Assembly: GCA_904398645.1 (NCBI GenBank)
Contig: CAJFPH010000032.1
Coordinates: 1 to 16,347 of the forward strand
Length of the DNA stretch: 16,347 nt
DNA from: Allobutyricicoccus pentlandensis
Lineage (GTDB): Bacteria > Bacillota > Clostridia > Oscillospirales > QAMX01
Direction of reading: 5' to 3'
Position numbers and translations under genes: made by a program. Under the pieces are notes generated by a model. It saw nothing but the letters and a program-made list of their open reading frames with translations. It did no database searches and was not told where the DNA came from. Below are positions 6,773 through 12,861 of this stretch, piece after piece; positions within the stretch are counted from its first letter, which is position 1; every line of letters begins with the position of its first letter.

Positions 6773-7219
6773 CTATTGCTGTTTTTCGTTTGCAATACAT
6801 TCCTGCGTATCATAAACGACATCGGAAAGCGTGATCTTTTGCATTTCAAGTTCCATCGCTTCTTGCACTCGCCGCAGCTTGTCATCAAGAATTCGGTGAA
6901 TATTTCGCCCTACCGGACACTGCGGATTTGGATTTTCATGAAAACGAAACAGTTCTCCCCGTTCGACACACTCAACGGCATGATAAACATCTAAAAATGT
7001 GATCTCATTCAGCGGTCTAGCTATGGAAGCTCCTCCACTTCCTCTTTGTACGTTTACTAGCCCCGCTGCCTTTAACTGAGATAAAAGCTTACGAATAATA
7101 ACCGGATTCACATTTACACTCTTTGCCAAAAAATCGCTCGTCACTCTTGTATTATTCCCAAACGTACTGATACAGGTGAATATGTGTATTGCTATCGTAA
7201 ATCTGCTAGAAATTTGCAT
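6773..7219 (-). CDS. Rrf2-family transcriptional regulator, YwnA-like
   Basis: A 148-residue winged-helix regulator. The N-terminal helix and HTH (about 1-60) include DFLAKSVNVNPVIIRKLLSQL, followed by the wing QRGSGGASIARP, which is diagnostic for Rrf2 proteins. The dimerisation helix is at the C-terminus. Only Cys84, Cys101 (in NPQCPVG) and Cys141 occur beyond the HTH, not the three closely spaced cysteines that hold the Fe-S cluster in IscR or NsrR, so a cluster is unlikely and thiol-based sensing is possible. The ATG at 7219 has GAGG upstream; a TTG at 7237 in frame lacks one. Upstream, its promoter overlaps a copy of the operator motif also found twice before the YwnB-like gene, suggesting it represses both. 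Confidence 0.92.
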   Translation of the reverse strand: MQISSRFTIAIHIFTCISTFGNNTRVTSDFLAKSVNVNPVIIRKLLSQLKAAGLVNVQRGSGGASIARPLNEITFLDVYHAVECVERGELFRFHENPNPQCPVGRNIHRILDDKLRRVQEAMELEMQKITLSDVVYDTQECIANEKQQ

Positions 7220-7254
7220 GATATTAACCTCACACAATTTATAACTTCGTTTCT

Positions 7255-7291
7255 ATTATAGCGTGTTTTATTATAACATCAATCGTTACAT
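7255..7291 (-). promoter_or_regulatory. Promoter of the Rrf2 gene with overlapping operator C
   Basis: On the minus strand TTGATG (7282-7277), a 16-nt spacer and a perfect TATAAT (7260-7255) form the promoter. Operator C, TTATAA-N9-TTACAT at 7271-7291 (one mismatch per arm to the other two copies), covers the -35, as expected for autorepression. Confidence 0.65.
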
Positions 7292-7331
7292 CTATACTTA
7301 GAAAAAATCAATATGCGTGCAACAGCTAAGA

Positions 7332-7353
7332 GGCAGAGCCCTAAGACTCTGCC
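7332..7353 (-). terminator. Possible terminator of the obg transcript
   Basis: GGCAGAG (7332-7338) pairs with CTCTGCC (7347-7353) with an 8-nt loop, about 50 nt past the obg stop. The U tract on the minus strand is poor (TCTTAGC), so the call rests on the stem and position. Confidence 0.5.
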
Positions 7354-7405
7354 CAAGTAACGATGCTTTTAGAACCGATCGATTTTTCTTCCGTCATTGC
7401 ATGTT

Positions 7406-8677
7406 CTACACAACATAGTCAAACTGGTATCCCTCGACGTCTACCGTATCTCCTTCGGAAATTCCCATCTCTTCCAGTCTGTCATAGACGCCCGCGTCGC
7501 GCAGCGTTCTGTCAAAAAACATGCGTGACTCATAATCCGTAAAATTCGTACTCTGAATCAACCGTTCAAGCCAGGTACCCTCGACATAATAAACGCCATC
7601 TTCAATAGTTATCTCGACCTCACGAGATACGCCCTCCTCTATGACCGGCGGCACATACTCCGATTCAAATACAAGTACAGGCGGCAGCTCAGCAAGTTTT
7701 TGCGCCGCCGCGCGAACGACCTCACGTACGCCAGCGGTAGTCGCGGCTGAAATCTCAAAATACGGCAGACCAATCTCCCTGATATAATCACGGAAGCGCT
7801 GAAAGGCTTCCTGATCCTGAATCATATCGGTCTTGTTGGCAACCACAATCTGTGGGCGTTTGGAAAGTGCTTCACTGTAAACCGCCAGTTCGCGATTGAT
7901 CGTTTTAAAGTCTTCAATGGGATCCCGTCCCTCAATGCCAGATACATCAACCAAATGCAGCAAAAGACGGCAACGCTCCACATGACGCAGGAAATGATGT
8001 CCCAATCCGGCGCCTTCCCCAGCGCCTTCAATAAGGCCCGGGATGTCGGCCGCAACAAACGAAGTCGTTTCATCGACCGAAACCACGCCGAGGTTTGGTA
8101 CCAGCGTTGTAAAATGATAATTGGCAATCTTCGGGCGTGCTGCGGAAATGACAGACAAAAGCGTTGACTTACCCACATTGGGAAACCCAATTAAGCCTAC
8201 ATCTGCTAAAAGTTTCAGTTCCAGAATCAATTCAAACTCTTCACCGGGCAGACCGGGATGCGCAAAACGCGGGACCTGCCGCTGTGCATTGGCAAAGTGG
8301 CTGTTCCCCCAGCCACCGCGTCCGCCATGTGCGACAATAAACGGCTCGCTGTCGGACAAATCCTTGATAAGCGCACCGCTCTTTGCCTCTCGAATGAGCG
8401 TTCCACGAGGCACCTTAACCACAACGTCACGTCCTGACTTACCATAGCAGCGCGCACCGCGCCCATTCTCACCATTACCCGCCACATACTTACGGGTATA
8501 ACGGAAATCCATTAAAGATGACATGTGATTGTCCGCAACAAATACCACATTCCCGCCGCGTCCACCGTCTCCACCGTCCGGTCCGCCTGCCGCTATATAC
8601 TTTTCCCGATGAAATGAAACCGCACCGTCGCCGCCGCGTCCCGCCTGTACGCGGATTTTTACGATATCAACAAACAT
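7406..8677 (-). CDS. obg: GTPase Obg/CgtA
   Basis: An essential ribosome-associated GTPase that acts in late 50S subunit assembly and (p)ppGpp-linked growth control. The 423-residue protein has the Gly-rich Obg fold (about 1-158, with GGPDGGDGGRGG), the G domain with G1 GFPNVGKST (164-172), G3 DIPG (211-214), G4 NKTD (281-284) and G5 SAA (about 310-312), and a C-terminal OCT domain (about 345-423) as in Bacillus and other Firmicutes. The ATG at 8677 follows AGGAGAG. It begins 16 nt after the DUF2087 gene, in the ribosomal protein operon, so its expression probably depends on read-through of the hairpin after rpmA or on an unseen internal promoter. Confidence 0.98.
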   Translation of the reverse strand: MFVDIVKIRVQAGRGGDGAVSFHREKYIAAGGPDGGDGGRGGNVVFVADNHMSSLMDFRYTRKYVAGNGENGRGARCYGKSGRDVVVKVPRGTLIREAKSGALIKDLSDSEPFIVAHGGRGGWGNSHFANAQRQVPRFAHPGLPGEEFELILELKLLADVGLIGFPNVGKSTLLSVISAARPKIANYHFTTLVPNLGVVSVDETTSFVAADIPGLIEGAGEGAGLGHHFLRHVERCRLLLHLVDVSGIEGRDPIEDFKTINRELAVYSEALSKRPQIVVANKTDMIQDQEAFQRFRDYIREIGLPYFEISAATTAGVREVVRAAAQKLAELPPVLVFESEYVPPVIEEGVSREVEITIEDGVYYVEGTWLERLIQSTNFTDYESRMFFDRTLRDAGVYDRLEEMGISEGDTVDVEGYQFDYVV

Positions 8678-8693
8678 TTGTCTCTCCTGAAAA

Positions 8694-8993
8694 TTAGAAT
8701 CTTTCTAGTATGGATGCCGCCGCTGGGAGTTCCTGAACACGGCGGTACTCCCGGCAGTCAACACTGCGTATGAGAAAGCCGAAATCAACAAGTTCACGAC
8801 GTATCGTCACGTGGTCGGAATACACAATATGCAAACGAATCATTTCATTCACTTCTTGTTCTGAATACGCACGATCCGATGCAAAGAGTCTGGCCAGATA
8901 TTCAAGAACCGAAAGCCGCTGGCCAAGCTTTGACGGATATCTCGTCACAACTCCGTTTTCATCTAATAGTCTCTCTAAACTAAAATATTTCAT
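8694..8993 (-). CDS. DUF2087 domain protein between rpmA and obg
   Basis: A 99-residue protein that is almost entirely a DUF2087 domain: RLSVLEYLARLFASDRAYSE, EVNEMIRLHIVYSDH, and the RRELVDFGFLIRSVDCREYR core that defines the family. DUF2087 is often found fused to helix-turn-helix regulators, and its YtExEVN...RReLVd pattern looks like a winged-helix-like fold, but its biochemical role is not established. Here it stands alone. The ribosome binding site is modest (GGGGAT). It lies 16 nt before obg and 79 nt after rpmA with a terminator-like hairpin in the gap. In Bacillus the gene in this position is spo0B; there is no sequence likeness between the two. Confidence 0.88.
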   Translation of the reverse strand: MKYFSLERLLDENGVVTRYPSKLGQRLSVLEYLARLFASDRAYSEQEVNEMIRLHIVYSDHVTIRRELVDFGFLIRSVDCREYRRVQELPAAASILERF

Positions 8994-9025
8994 ACCGATC
9001 CCCGAAACCTTTTACAGCGCCGATA

Positions 9026-9058
9026 GAGAAAATCCCGAACCTCAAAAAAGGTTCGGGA
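9026..9058 (-). terminator. Intrinsic terminator or attenuator between rpmA and the DUF2087-obg genes
   Basis: TCCCGAACCT (9033-9042) and AGGTTCGGGA (9049-9058) are perfect 10-bp arms with a 6-nt loop. On the minus strand the stem is followed by TTTTCTC. It begins 14 nt after the rpmA stop, so much of the ribosomal protein transcript may end here. Confidence 0.8.
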
Positions 9059-9072
9059 CAGTTTCAATTCGC

Positions 9073-9357
9073 TTACTGTTCAAGCTCGTAAACAGAAACC
9101 TTCTTGCGGTCACGGCCGACACGCTCAAAACGCACGGTACCGTCAATCAAAGCAAAGAGGGTATCGTCGCTTCCACGACCGACATTTGTGCCCGGATGAA
9201 TCTTCGTGCCGCGCTGACGAACCAAAATATTACCGGCCGAGACAAACTGACCGTCCTGGCGCTTAACGCCAAGGCGCTTTGATTCGGAATCACGGCCGTT
9301 CTTTGTAGAGCCAACGCCCTTCTTATGAGCAAAAAACTGTATACCTATCTTCAACAT
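9073..9357 (-). CDS. rpmA: Ribosomal protein bL27 with cleavable N-terminal extension
   Basis: A component of the large ribosomal subunit whose N-terminus reaches the peptidyl transferase centre. The 94-residue product opens MLKIGIQFF/AHKKG: the Firmicute-type extension ending in two Phe, which is removed by the cysteine protease Prp to expose the functional AHKKG end (established for Staphylococcus). The rest, with GSTKNGRDSESKRLGVKR and RQRGTKIHPG, is standard bL27. The gene begins 3 nt after prp, and its ribosome binding site GGAGGTG is made by the last prp codons, so the substrate and its protease are translationally coupled. Confidence 0.98.
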   Translation of the reverse strand: MLKIGIQFFAHKKGVGSTKNGRDSESKRLGVKRQDGQFVSAGNILVRQRGTKIHPGTNVGRGSDDTLFALIDGTVRFERVGRDRKKVSVYELEQ

Positions 9358-9360
9358 ATG

Positions 9361-9675
9361 TTACACCTCCATAATTTTGAGAAAACGGGGATAATCCTCA
9401 GCAAGCCGCGTCAAGTAGAGGTACAACGCCTCAAAAACCGGCTGCGCAGTTTCACAAGGTTCCGAAAAAAGAACGGATACCTCCGTATTTTCCTGATCCA
9501 CCATAACCTCCGCCGAAAGCATCAGCACATCTGTGATTTCACATTCGGCAAGGCCAACTGCCGCTGAAATGGCTGCACAGACAATGTCCTCACCGCGCGG
9601 GGCCTTTCCAGAATGCCCACTTGCCCGGAAACCCAGGTAGGCGGTACCCTTGCGGAAGAACGTGACGGTAGTCAT
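9361..9675 (-). CDS. prp: Ribosomal-processing cysteine protease Prp
   Basis: A 104-residue cysteine protease (YsxB family) that trims the N-terminus of bL27. The catalytic residues can be read as His21 in ASGHSG and Cys33 in EDIVCAAISA; the spacing matches the known Prp dyad. The start codon overlaps the rplU stop by one base (TAATG), a classical coupling junction, and the gene ends 3 nt before rpmA, the gene for its substrate. The rplU-prp-rpmA order is conserved in Firmicutes. Confidence 0.96.
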   Translation of the reverse strand: MTTVTFFRKGTAYLGFRASGHSGKAPRGEDIVCAAISAAVGLAECEITDVLMLSAEVMVDQENTEVSVLFSEPCETAQPVFEALYLYLTRLAEDYPRFLKIMEV

Positions 9676-9986
9676 TATGCGTTCACTTTTTCAATCTGCA
9701 CCTTCGTATAGGGTTGACGATGGCCCTGACGACGGCGGTAATTCTTCTTTGCCTTATACTTATAAACCATAATTTTCGGGGATTTGCCGTTTTTCAAAAC
9801 CTTGCCGGTGACCGTTGCTCCCGCAACATAGGGATTGCCAAGCTTGGCCTCGCCAACTTCGCCACATGCCAGAACGCGGTCAAACGTAACAGTTTCATCA
9901 GCGGCGACATCCAGTTTCTCAATATAGACAATCTCGCCTTCTGTCACTTTAACCTGCTTGCCGCCGGTTTCAATAATTGCGTACAT
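9675..9986 (-). CDS. rplU: Ribosomal protein bL21
   Basis: A 23S rRNA-binding protein of the large subunit. The 103-residue product has the expected start MYAIIETGGKQVKV and the basic loop KYKAKKNYRRRQGHRQPYTKV. The ATG at 9986 is chosen over an in-frame upstream codon at 10016 because it gives family length and has GAGAGG 7-8 nt upstream. It is the first gene of the rplU-prp-rpmA block, directly after a consensus promoter and a structured leader of about 78 nt. In Bacillus an L21 leader RNA at this place is thought to allow autoregulation. Confidence 0.97.
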   Translation of the reverse strand: MYAIIETGGKQVKVTEGEIVYIEKLDVAADETVTFDRVLACGEVGEAKLGNPYVAGATVTGKVLKNGKSPKIMVYKYKAKKNYRRRQGHRQPYTKVQIEKVNA

Positions 9987-10021
9987 AAAATAACCTCTCT
10001 TCTTCTTTAGAGTCACGCTTT

Positions 10022-10065
10022 GGCAGGTGCGGTAAGCCGACTTATAACCTGCCCAAATGCGGCTT
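10022..10065 (-). ncRNA. Structured rplU leader, possible H-type pseudoknot (L21-leader-like)
   Basis: Read 5' to 3' on the minus strand: AAGCCG (10065-10060), GGCAGGT (10053-10047), CGGCTT (10039-10034), ACCTGCC (10028-10022). The first pairs with the third (6 bp) and the second with the fourth (7 bp), so the interleaved order is that of a pseudoknot. The structure starts at the predicted transcription start and ends 36 nt before the rplU ATG. Position fits the known L21 leader class; I cannot confirm that it matches the published consensus. Confidence 0.55.
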
Positions 10066-10069
10066 TACG

Positions 10070-10098
10070 ATTATAGCATTTATATTCAATATTGTCAA
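10070..10098 (-). promoter_or_regulatory. Consensus sigma-A promoter for rplU-prp-rpmA
   Basis: On the minus strand a perfect TTGACA (10098-10093), 17-nt spacer and perfect TATAAT (10075-10070), with an extended -10 TGC just before it. An AT-rich stretch upstream may act as an UP element. Transcription should start near 10064. Confidence 0.92.
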
Positions 10099-10141
10099 CA
10101 CTTTTCTAAAGAAAAACTGCACATTTAATCCCCATTTGCAC

Positions 10142-10891
10142 TTATTCAAAGTAAATTCGCATATATCCATCATAAAGCGTGAGTCCGGCAGGCGTCCGTC
10201 CATAAGAGGCAAAAAAGTCCGTCAAAGCGGTATTCACCATTTCAACGACAGATCCCGGAAGCAGGGACGTCGGAATAGAGAGGCCTGCCACAGTCAACGC
10301 CTGCGGATCCAAATCAACGGTGCCGTTTGCCGCATCGTAGGAAACTCCAACCGTTACGTCAAACGTAATTTCCTCCGGCGCCAGTTGCAGCGTCATCCTC
10401 TCAAGCGTACTCAGGACAGATCCCTGGCTATCCAGCATCTCAATGAACTTGTCTCTCTCTGCGCTGCCTGAAAAAGCCAATGTAGAATCTGACGAAATTG
10501 TCACCTCATCCAGCGTCAGCGGGAAAGAATCCTCCATTGCGGCTTCCAAAAGTTCACGCAACTTTTCCTGTGTAATTTCAATTCGAATTGCATCCGTGGA
10601 AGGAAGATCGGAAATACTGGAGCCCTCCTCGTCGTTCTCTTGAACGTCATTCTCCGGAGTCTCCGGACTGGACGAATCCTCACGCCCGGCACCGCCGGGA
10701 TTATCCAGCGTTCCGCCGGGCTCATCCCGGCCGCTTCCGAGGCCGGCCCTGTCCAAAATTTCCGTCAACAGGGTTCCACCCTCTGTACTTCTCACCGACG
10801 AGAGCATTACAGCGAGCAACGCGATCGATATGGCCAGCGCTATAAAAAAGATGACGGCGTACAGACAGCCGCCCGAACGTCTACGTCCCAA
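10142..10891 (-). CDS. Membrane-anchored protein of unknown function with acidic linker
   Basis: A 249-residue protein. A short basic N-terminus (MGRRRSGG) leads into one membrane helix (about 9-31); residues 50-100 are a low-complexity Gly/Pro/Ser/Glu linker; residues 101-249 form a folded, probably extracytoplasmic domain with alternating beta-like stretches (IRIEITQEKLRELL, LAPEEITFDVTVGVSYD, GLTLYDGYMRIYF). This layout recalls the DUF2140/YpmS or LmeA-like lipid-binding proteins, but I am not confident. The start is TTG at 10891, supported by GAGGTG 7 nt upstream; no ATG fits. No clear promoter was found, though two TATGCGCAT repeats lie upstream. I see no strong terminator between its stop and the rplU promoter. 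Confidence 0.8.
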   Translation of the reverse strand: MGRRRSGGCLYAVIFFIALAISIALLAVMLSSVRSTEGGTLLTEILDRAGLGSGRDEPGGTLDNPGGAGREDSSSPETPENDVQENDEEGSSISDLPSTDAIRIEITQEKLRELLEAAMEDSFPLTLDEVTISSDSTLAFSGSAERDKFIEMLDSQGSVLSTLERMTLQLAPEEITFDVTVGVSYDAANGTVDLDPQALTVAGLSIPTSLLPGSVVEMVNTALTDFFASYGRTPAGLTLYDGYMRIYFE

Positions 10892-10927
10892 AACAAAGCA
10901 CCTCGTGAAACAGGATCGTCAAATATA

Positions 10928-10955
10928 TATGCGCATCAGATTCCCCTATGCGCAT
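10928..10955. repeat. Pair of TATGCGCAT repeats upstream of the membrane protein gene
   Basis: TATGCGCAT occurs at 10928-10936 and again at 10947-10955, 19 bp apart. Its core ATGCGCAT is itself an 8-bp palindrome. The pair sits about 40-65 nt before the TTG start of the minus-strand gene, so it may be an operator; it could also fold as a hairpin. Confidence 0.4.
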
Positions 10956-10959
10956 AGCA

Positions 10960-10993
10960 GAAAAGAAAAGCGCCGCGTTCATGAGCACGGCGC
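10960..10993 (-). terminator. Intrinsic terminator of the P-loop protein gene
   Basis: On the minus strand GCGCCGTG (10993-10986) pairs with CGCGGCGC (10977-10970), one G-U pair, 8-nt loop, followed by TTTTCTTTTC. It starts 17 nt after the stop of the upstream gene. Confidence 0.9.
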
Positions 10994-11009
10994 CTTCTGT
11001 CGGCTTCCC

Positions 11010-11423
11010 TTATAGATACTTGCTCAGATGCTTCTCCGCCAAATCCCGGTCACAGCTCAGCATAACCGTGAATTTTATGTGATGCTTTTCGCTGAATTCA
11101 TCGAGCTGGTTAATAAAGCGCTCAAACTCTTCAATGTCATCAATACGGGCAGCTTTCTGCAGGCTATCGATAAAAATATTCGTAACATCAAAATTCTGCG
11201 CATAAATCGCACAAATAAAAGCGAACAGCGTATCAACGCCGGGAGCAAGCGGATAATCACATATATCAATCAAACGTGCCGCATATTTAATATCATAAGT
11301 GAGATTACGTCCAGCTTCTATGCAAACAATACTTCCGTGGTCTTCCTCAACAGCACGGTTTACCATATCGATCAGCATCTTGGTCTTACCTGTACCTTTT
11401 TTTCCCACAATTACCTTAACCAA
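11010..11423 (-). CDS. Small P-loop ATP-binding protein of unknown function
   Basis: A 137-residue protein with Walker A VGKKGTGKT at 6-14 and a Walker B-like NIFIDSLQ at 82-89 (Asp86). The rest is helical, with no second recognisable domain; the layout is like a minimal RecA/AAA-type ATPase core without the sensor or lid segments. No membrane segment is present. The start codon is TTG at 11423, supported by AGGAGG about 9 nt upstream; an out-of-frame ATG between them gives only a four-codon reading frame. It is a single-gene unit with its own promoter and terminator. The cellular role is unknown to me. Confidence 0.85.
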   Translation of the reverse strand: MVKVIVGKKGTGKTKMLIDMVNRAVEEDHGSIVCIEAGRNLTYDIKYAARLIDICDYPLAPGVDTLFAFICAIYAQNFDVTNIFIDSLQKAARIDDIEEFERFINQLDEFSEKHHIKFTVMLSCDRDLAEKHLSKYL

Positions 11424-11466
11424 ATCGCATCTCCTCCTTTTCTGTCATGGGGAACTGACTATCTGT

Positions 11467-11495
11467 ATTTTAACACAGATTTATCATACTGGCAA
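11467..11495 (-). promoter_or_regulatory. Sigma-A-type promoter for the P-loop protein gene
   Basis: On the minus strand TTGCCA (11495-11490), 17-nt spacer and TAAAAT (11472-11467) with an extended TG two bases before the -10. The leader would be about 37 nt. Confidence 0.72.
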
Positions 11496-11533
11496 TGCGT
11501 AACATGTAAATAATTTCGTCAGAATATATGTAA

Positions 11534-11555
11534 TGCGCGGGAAAATTCCCGCGCA
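11534..11555 (-). terminator. Hairpin after the carboxypeptidase gene
   Basis: TGCGCGGGAA (11534-11543) and TTCCCGCGCA (11546-11555) are perfect 10-bp arms around AA, 4 nt after the stop codon at 11560. There is no U tract on the minus strand, so termination efficiency is uncertain; a T-rich run at 11562-11568 follows on the plus strand. Confidence 0.6.
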
Positions 11556-11559
11556 CTCC

Positions 11560-12693
11560 TCATTTTTTCAAAAGAAGAGACTTCAAAATCTCTCCATATA
11601 TATCCATCGTGCTCAGACGCTTCACACTGTTTGCAGCAACAACAGGCACCTCTGCAATCTGCTTACCGTCCAGCGAAAAACGCAACGTGCCGACTTTCTG
11701 TCCCTTTTCGACAGGGGCTTCCAGTCTCTCCACCAGAACCAGCTGCTTCTCTACCTTAGCAGCCTGTGCTTTTTCAATCAACACCTGCGCGTTTTCTGCA
11801 AGCTCTACCTCCACACTGTCTTCCTGACCCAGTGTAACCGGAATGGGCTCTGCATGGTTTTCATCCTCACCCAAACCGACGACTGCATAATTAGCAAAGC
11901 CAAAGTTTAAAAGGCCGGAGGCATCCGCGTTACGGTGCGGCGAAGTATCGGACTTCATAATAACGGCAACCAGTTCCATTCCGTCGCGTTCCGCAGATGC
12001 CGAAACGCAGTAGCCTGCTTTCGACGTAAAACCGGTCTTTAAACCCGTAGTGCCATCGTAGAAACGAACCAGTTTATTGGTGTTTGAAAGTCCAAATGCA
12101 CCGTCTCGCACAGTGTCCATCCAAATGGTCGTATAACTGCGAATCATCTCATGCTTTAAAAGTTCGCGTGACATCAGCGCAATATCGTACGCCGTGGTAT
12201 AGTGTTCTTCATCGTCTAACCCACAGCAGTTTGCGAAATGGGTATCTTTCATGCCAAGTGCGGCGGCACGATCATTCATCATGGAGACAAATGTCGCCTC
12301 ACTGCCTGCAATATGTTCCGCCACTGCGACGCAGGCATCGTTTGCGGAGCTGACTGCGATGGACTTCAGCATATCATGCAGCGACATCCGCTCGCCGGGT
12401 TCCAGATAAATCTGCGATCCACCCATAGACGCCGCATGGTCGGACGTGACGACTTCATCGTTCTGGCTGATTTGTCCTCTTTCAATTGCTTCCACGGTTA
12501 AAAGCATCGTCATGATTTTTGTCACGCTGGCCGGCGCCAATTTTTCATGGGAATTTTTCTCGTACAGCACTGTGCCGGAGGTACGTTCAATCAGGATGGC
12601 GCTCGGTGCGGCAACCTCAGGAGGTACCGGTGCGGCAAACGCGCTCATGGTAAGCGTCAGCGCCGTGACGGCGGCTAAAAACATTTTTTTCAT
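11560..12693 (-). CDS. D-alanyl-D-alanine carboxypeptidase (DacF/PBP5-type)
   Basis: A secreted, low-molecular-weight penicillin-binding protein that removes the terminal D-Ala from peptidoglycan stem peptides. The 377-residue product has a signal peptide (about 1-20, cleavage near AFA/AP), the active-site SxxK SVTK (56-59), SAN (116-118) and KTG (219-221), all correctly ordered. A beta-rich C-terminal PBP5-like domain (about 285-365) follows. The final residues (YGEILKSLLLKK) resemble the amphipathic membrane anchor of this family. The start has AGGTGG upstream. It is divergent from mtaB and has its own hairpin terminator. DacF and DacB-type paralogues cannot be told apart here. Confidence 0.95.
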   Translation of the reverse strand: MKKMFLAAVTALTLTMSAFAAPVPPEVAAPSAILIERTSGTVLYEKNSHEKLAPASVTKIMTMLLTVEAIERGQISQNDEVVTSDHAASMGGSQIYLEPGERMSLHDMLKSIAVSSANDACVAVAEHIAGSEATFVSMMNDRAAALGMKDTHFANCCGLDDEEHYTTAYDIALMSRELLKHEMIRSYTTIWMDTVRDGAFGLSNTNKLVRFYDGTTGLKTGFTSKAGYCVSASAERDGMELVAVIMKSDTSPHRNADASGLLNFGFANYAVVGLGEDENHAEPIPVTLGQEDSVEVELAENAQVLIEKAQAAKVEKQLVLVERLEAPVEKGQKVGTLRFSLDGKQIAEVPVVAANSVKRLSTMDIYGEILKSLLLKK

Positions 12694-12787
12694 AGAATAC
12701 CACCTATATAATAGAATTTAATACGTTTTCACAGGAGTATTCTATACAGAAGTGTCGAATTTATGCGTTTTTTGGCCAATTTCGCCC

Positions 12788-12816
12788 TTGTTTTTAAACG
12801 GTAGTTGTACTATAAT
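12788..12816 (+). promoter_or_regulatory. Sigma-A-type promoter for mtaB
   Basis: TTGTTT (12788-12793), 17-nt spacer and a perfect TATAAT (12811-12816). The leader to the mtaB ATG would be about 40 nt. No equally good promoter was found for the divergent carboxypeptidase gene. Confidence 0.68.
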
Positions 12817-12861
12817 AAAGCAGGATTCATACAATTTTGAAGAAATCCTTTGGAGTACTGC

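Noticed and set aside
8770..9282. 170-codon plus-strand open frame across DUF2087 and rpmA
   Set aside because: It is antisense to two well-supported genes and a terminator.
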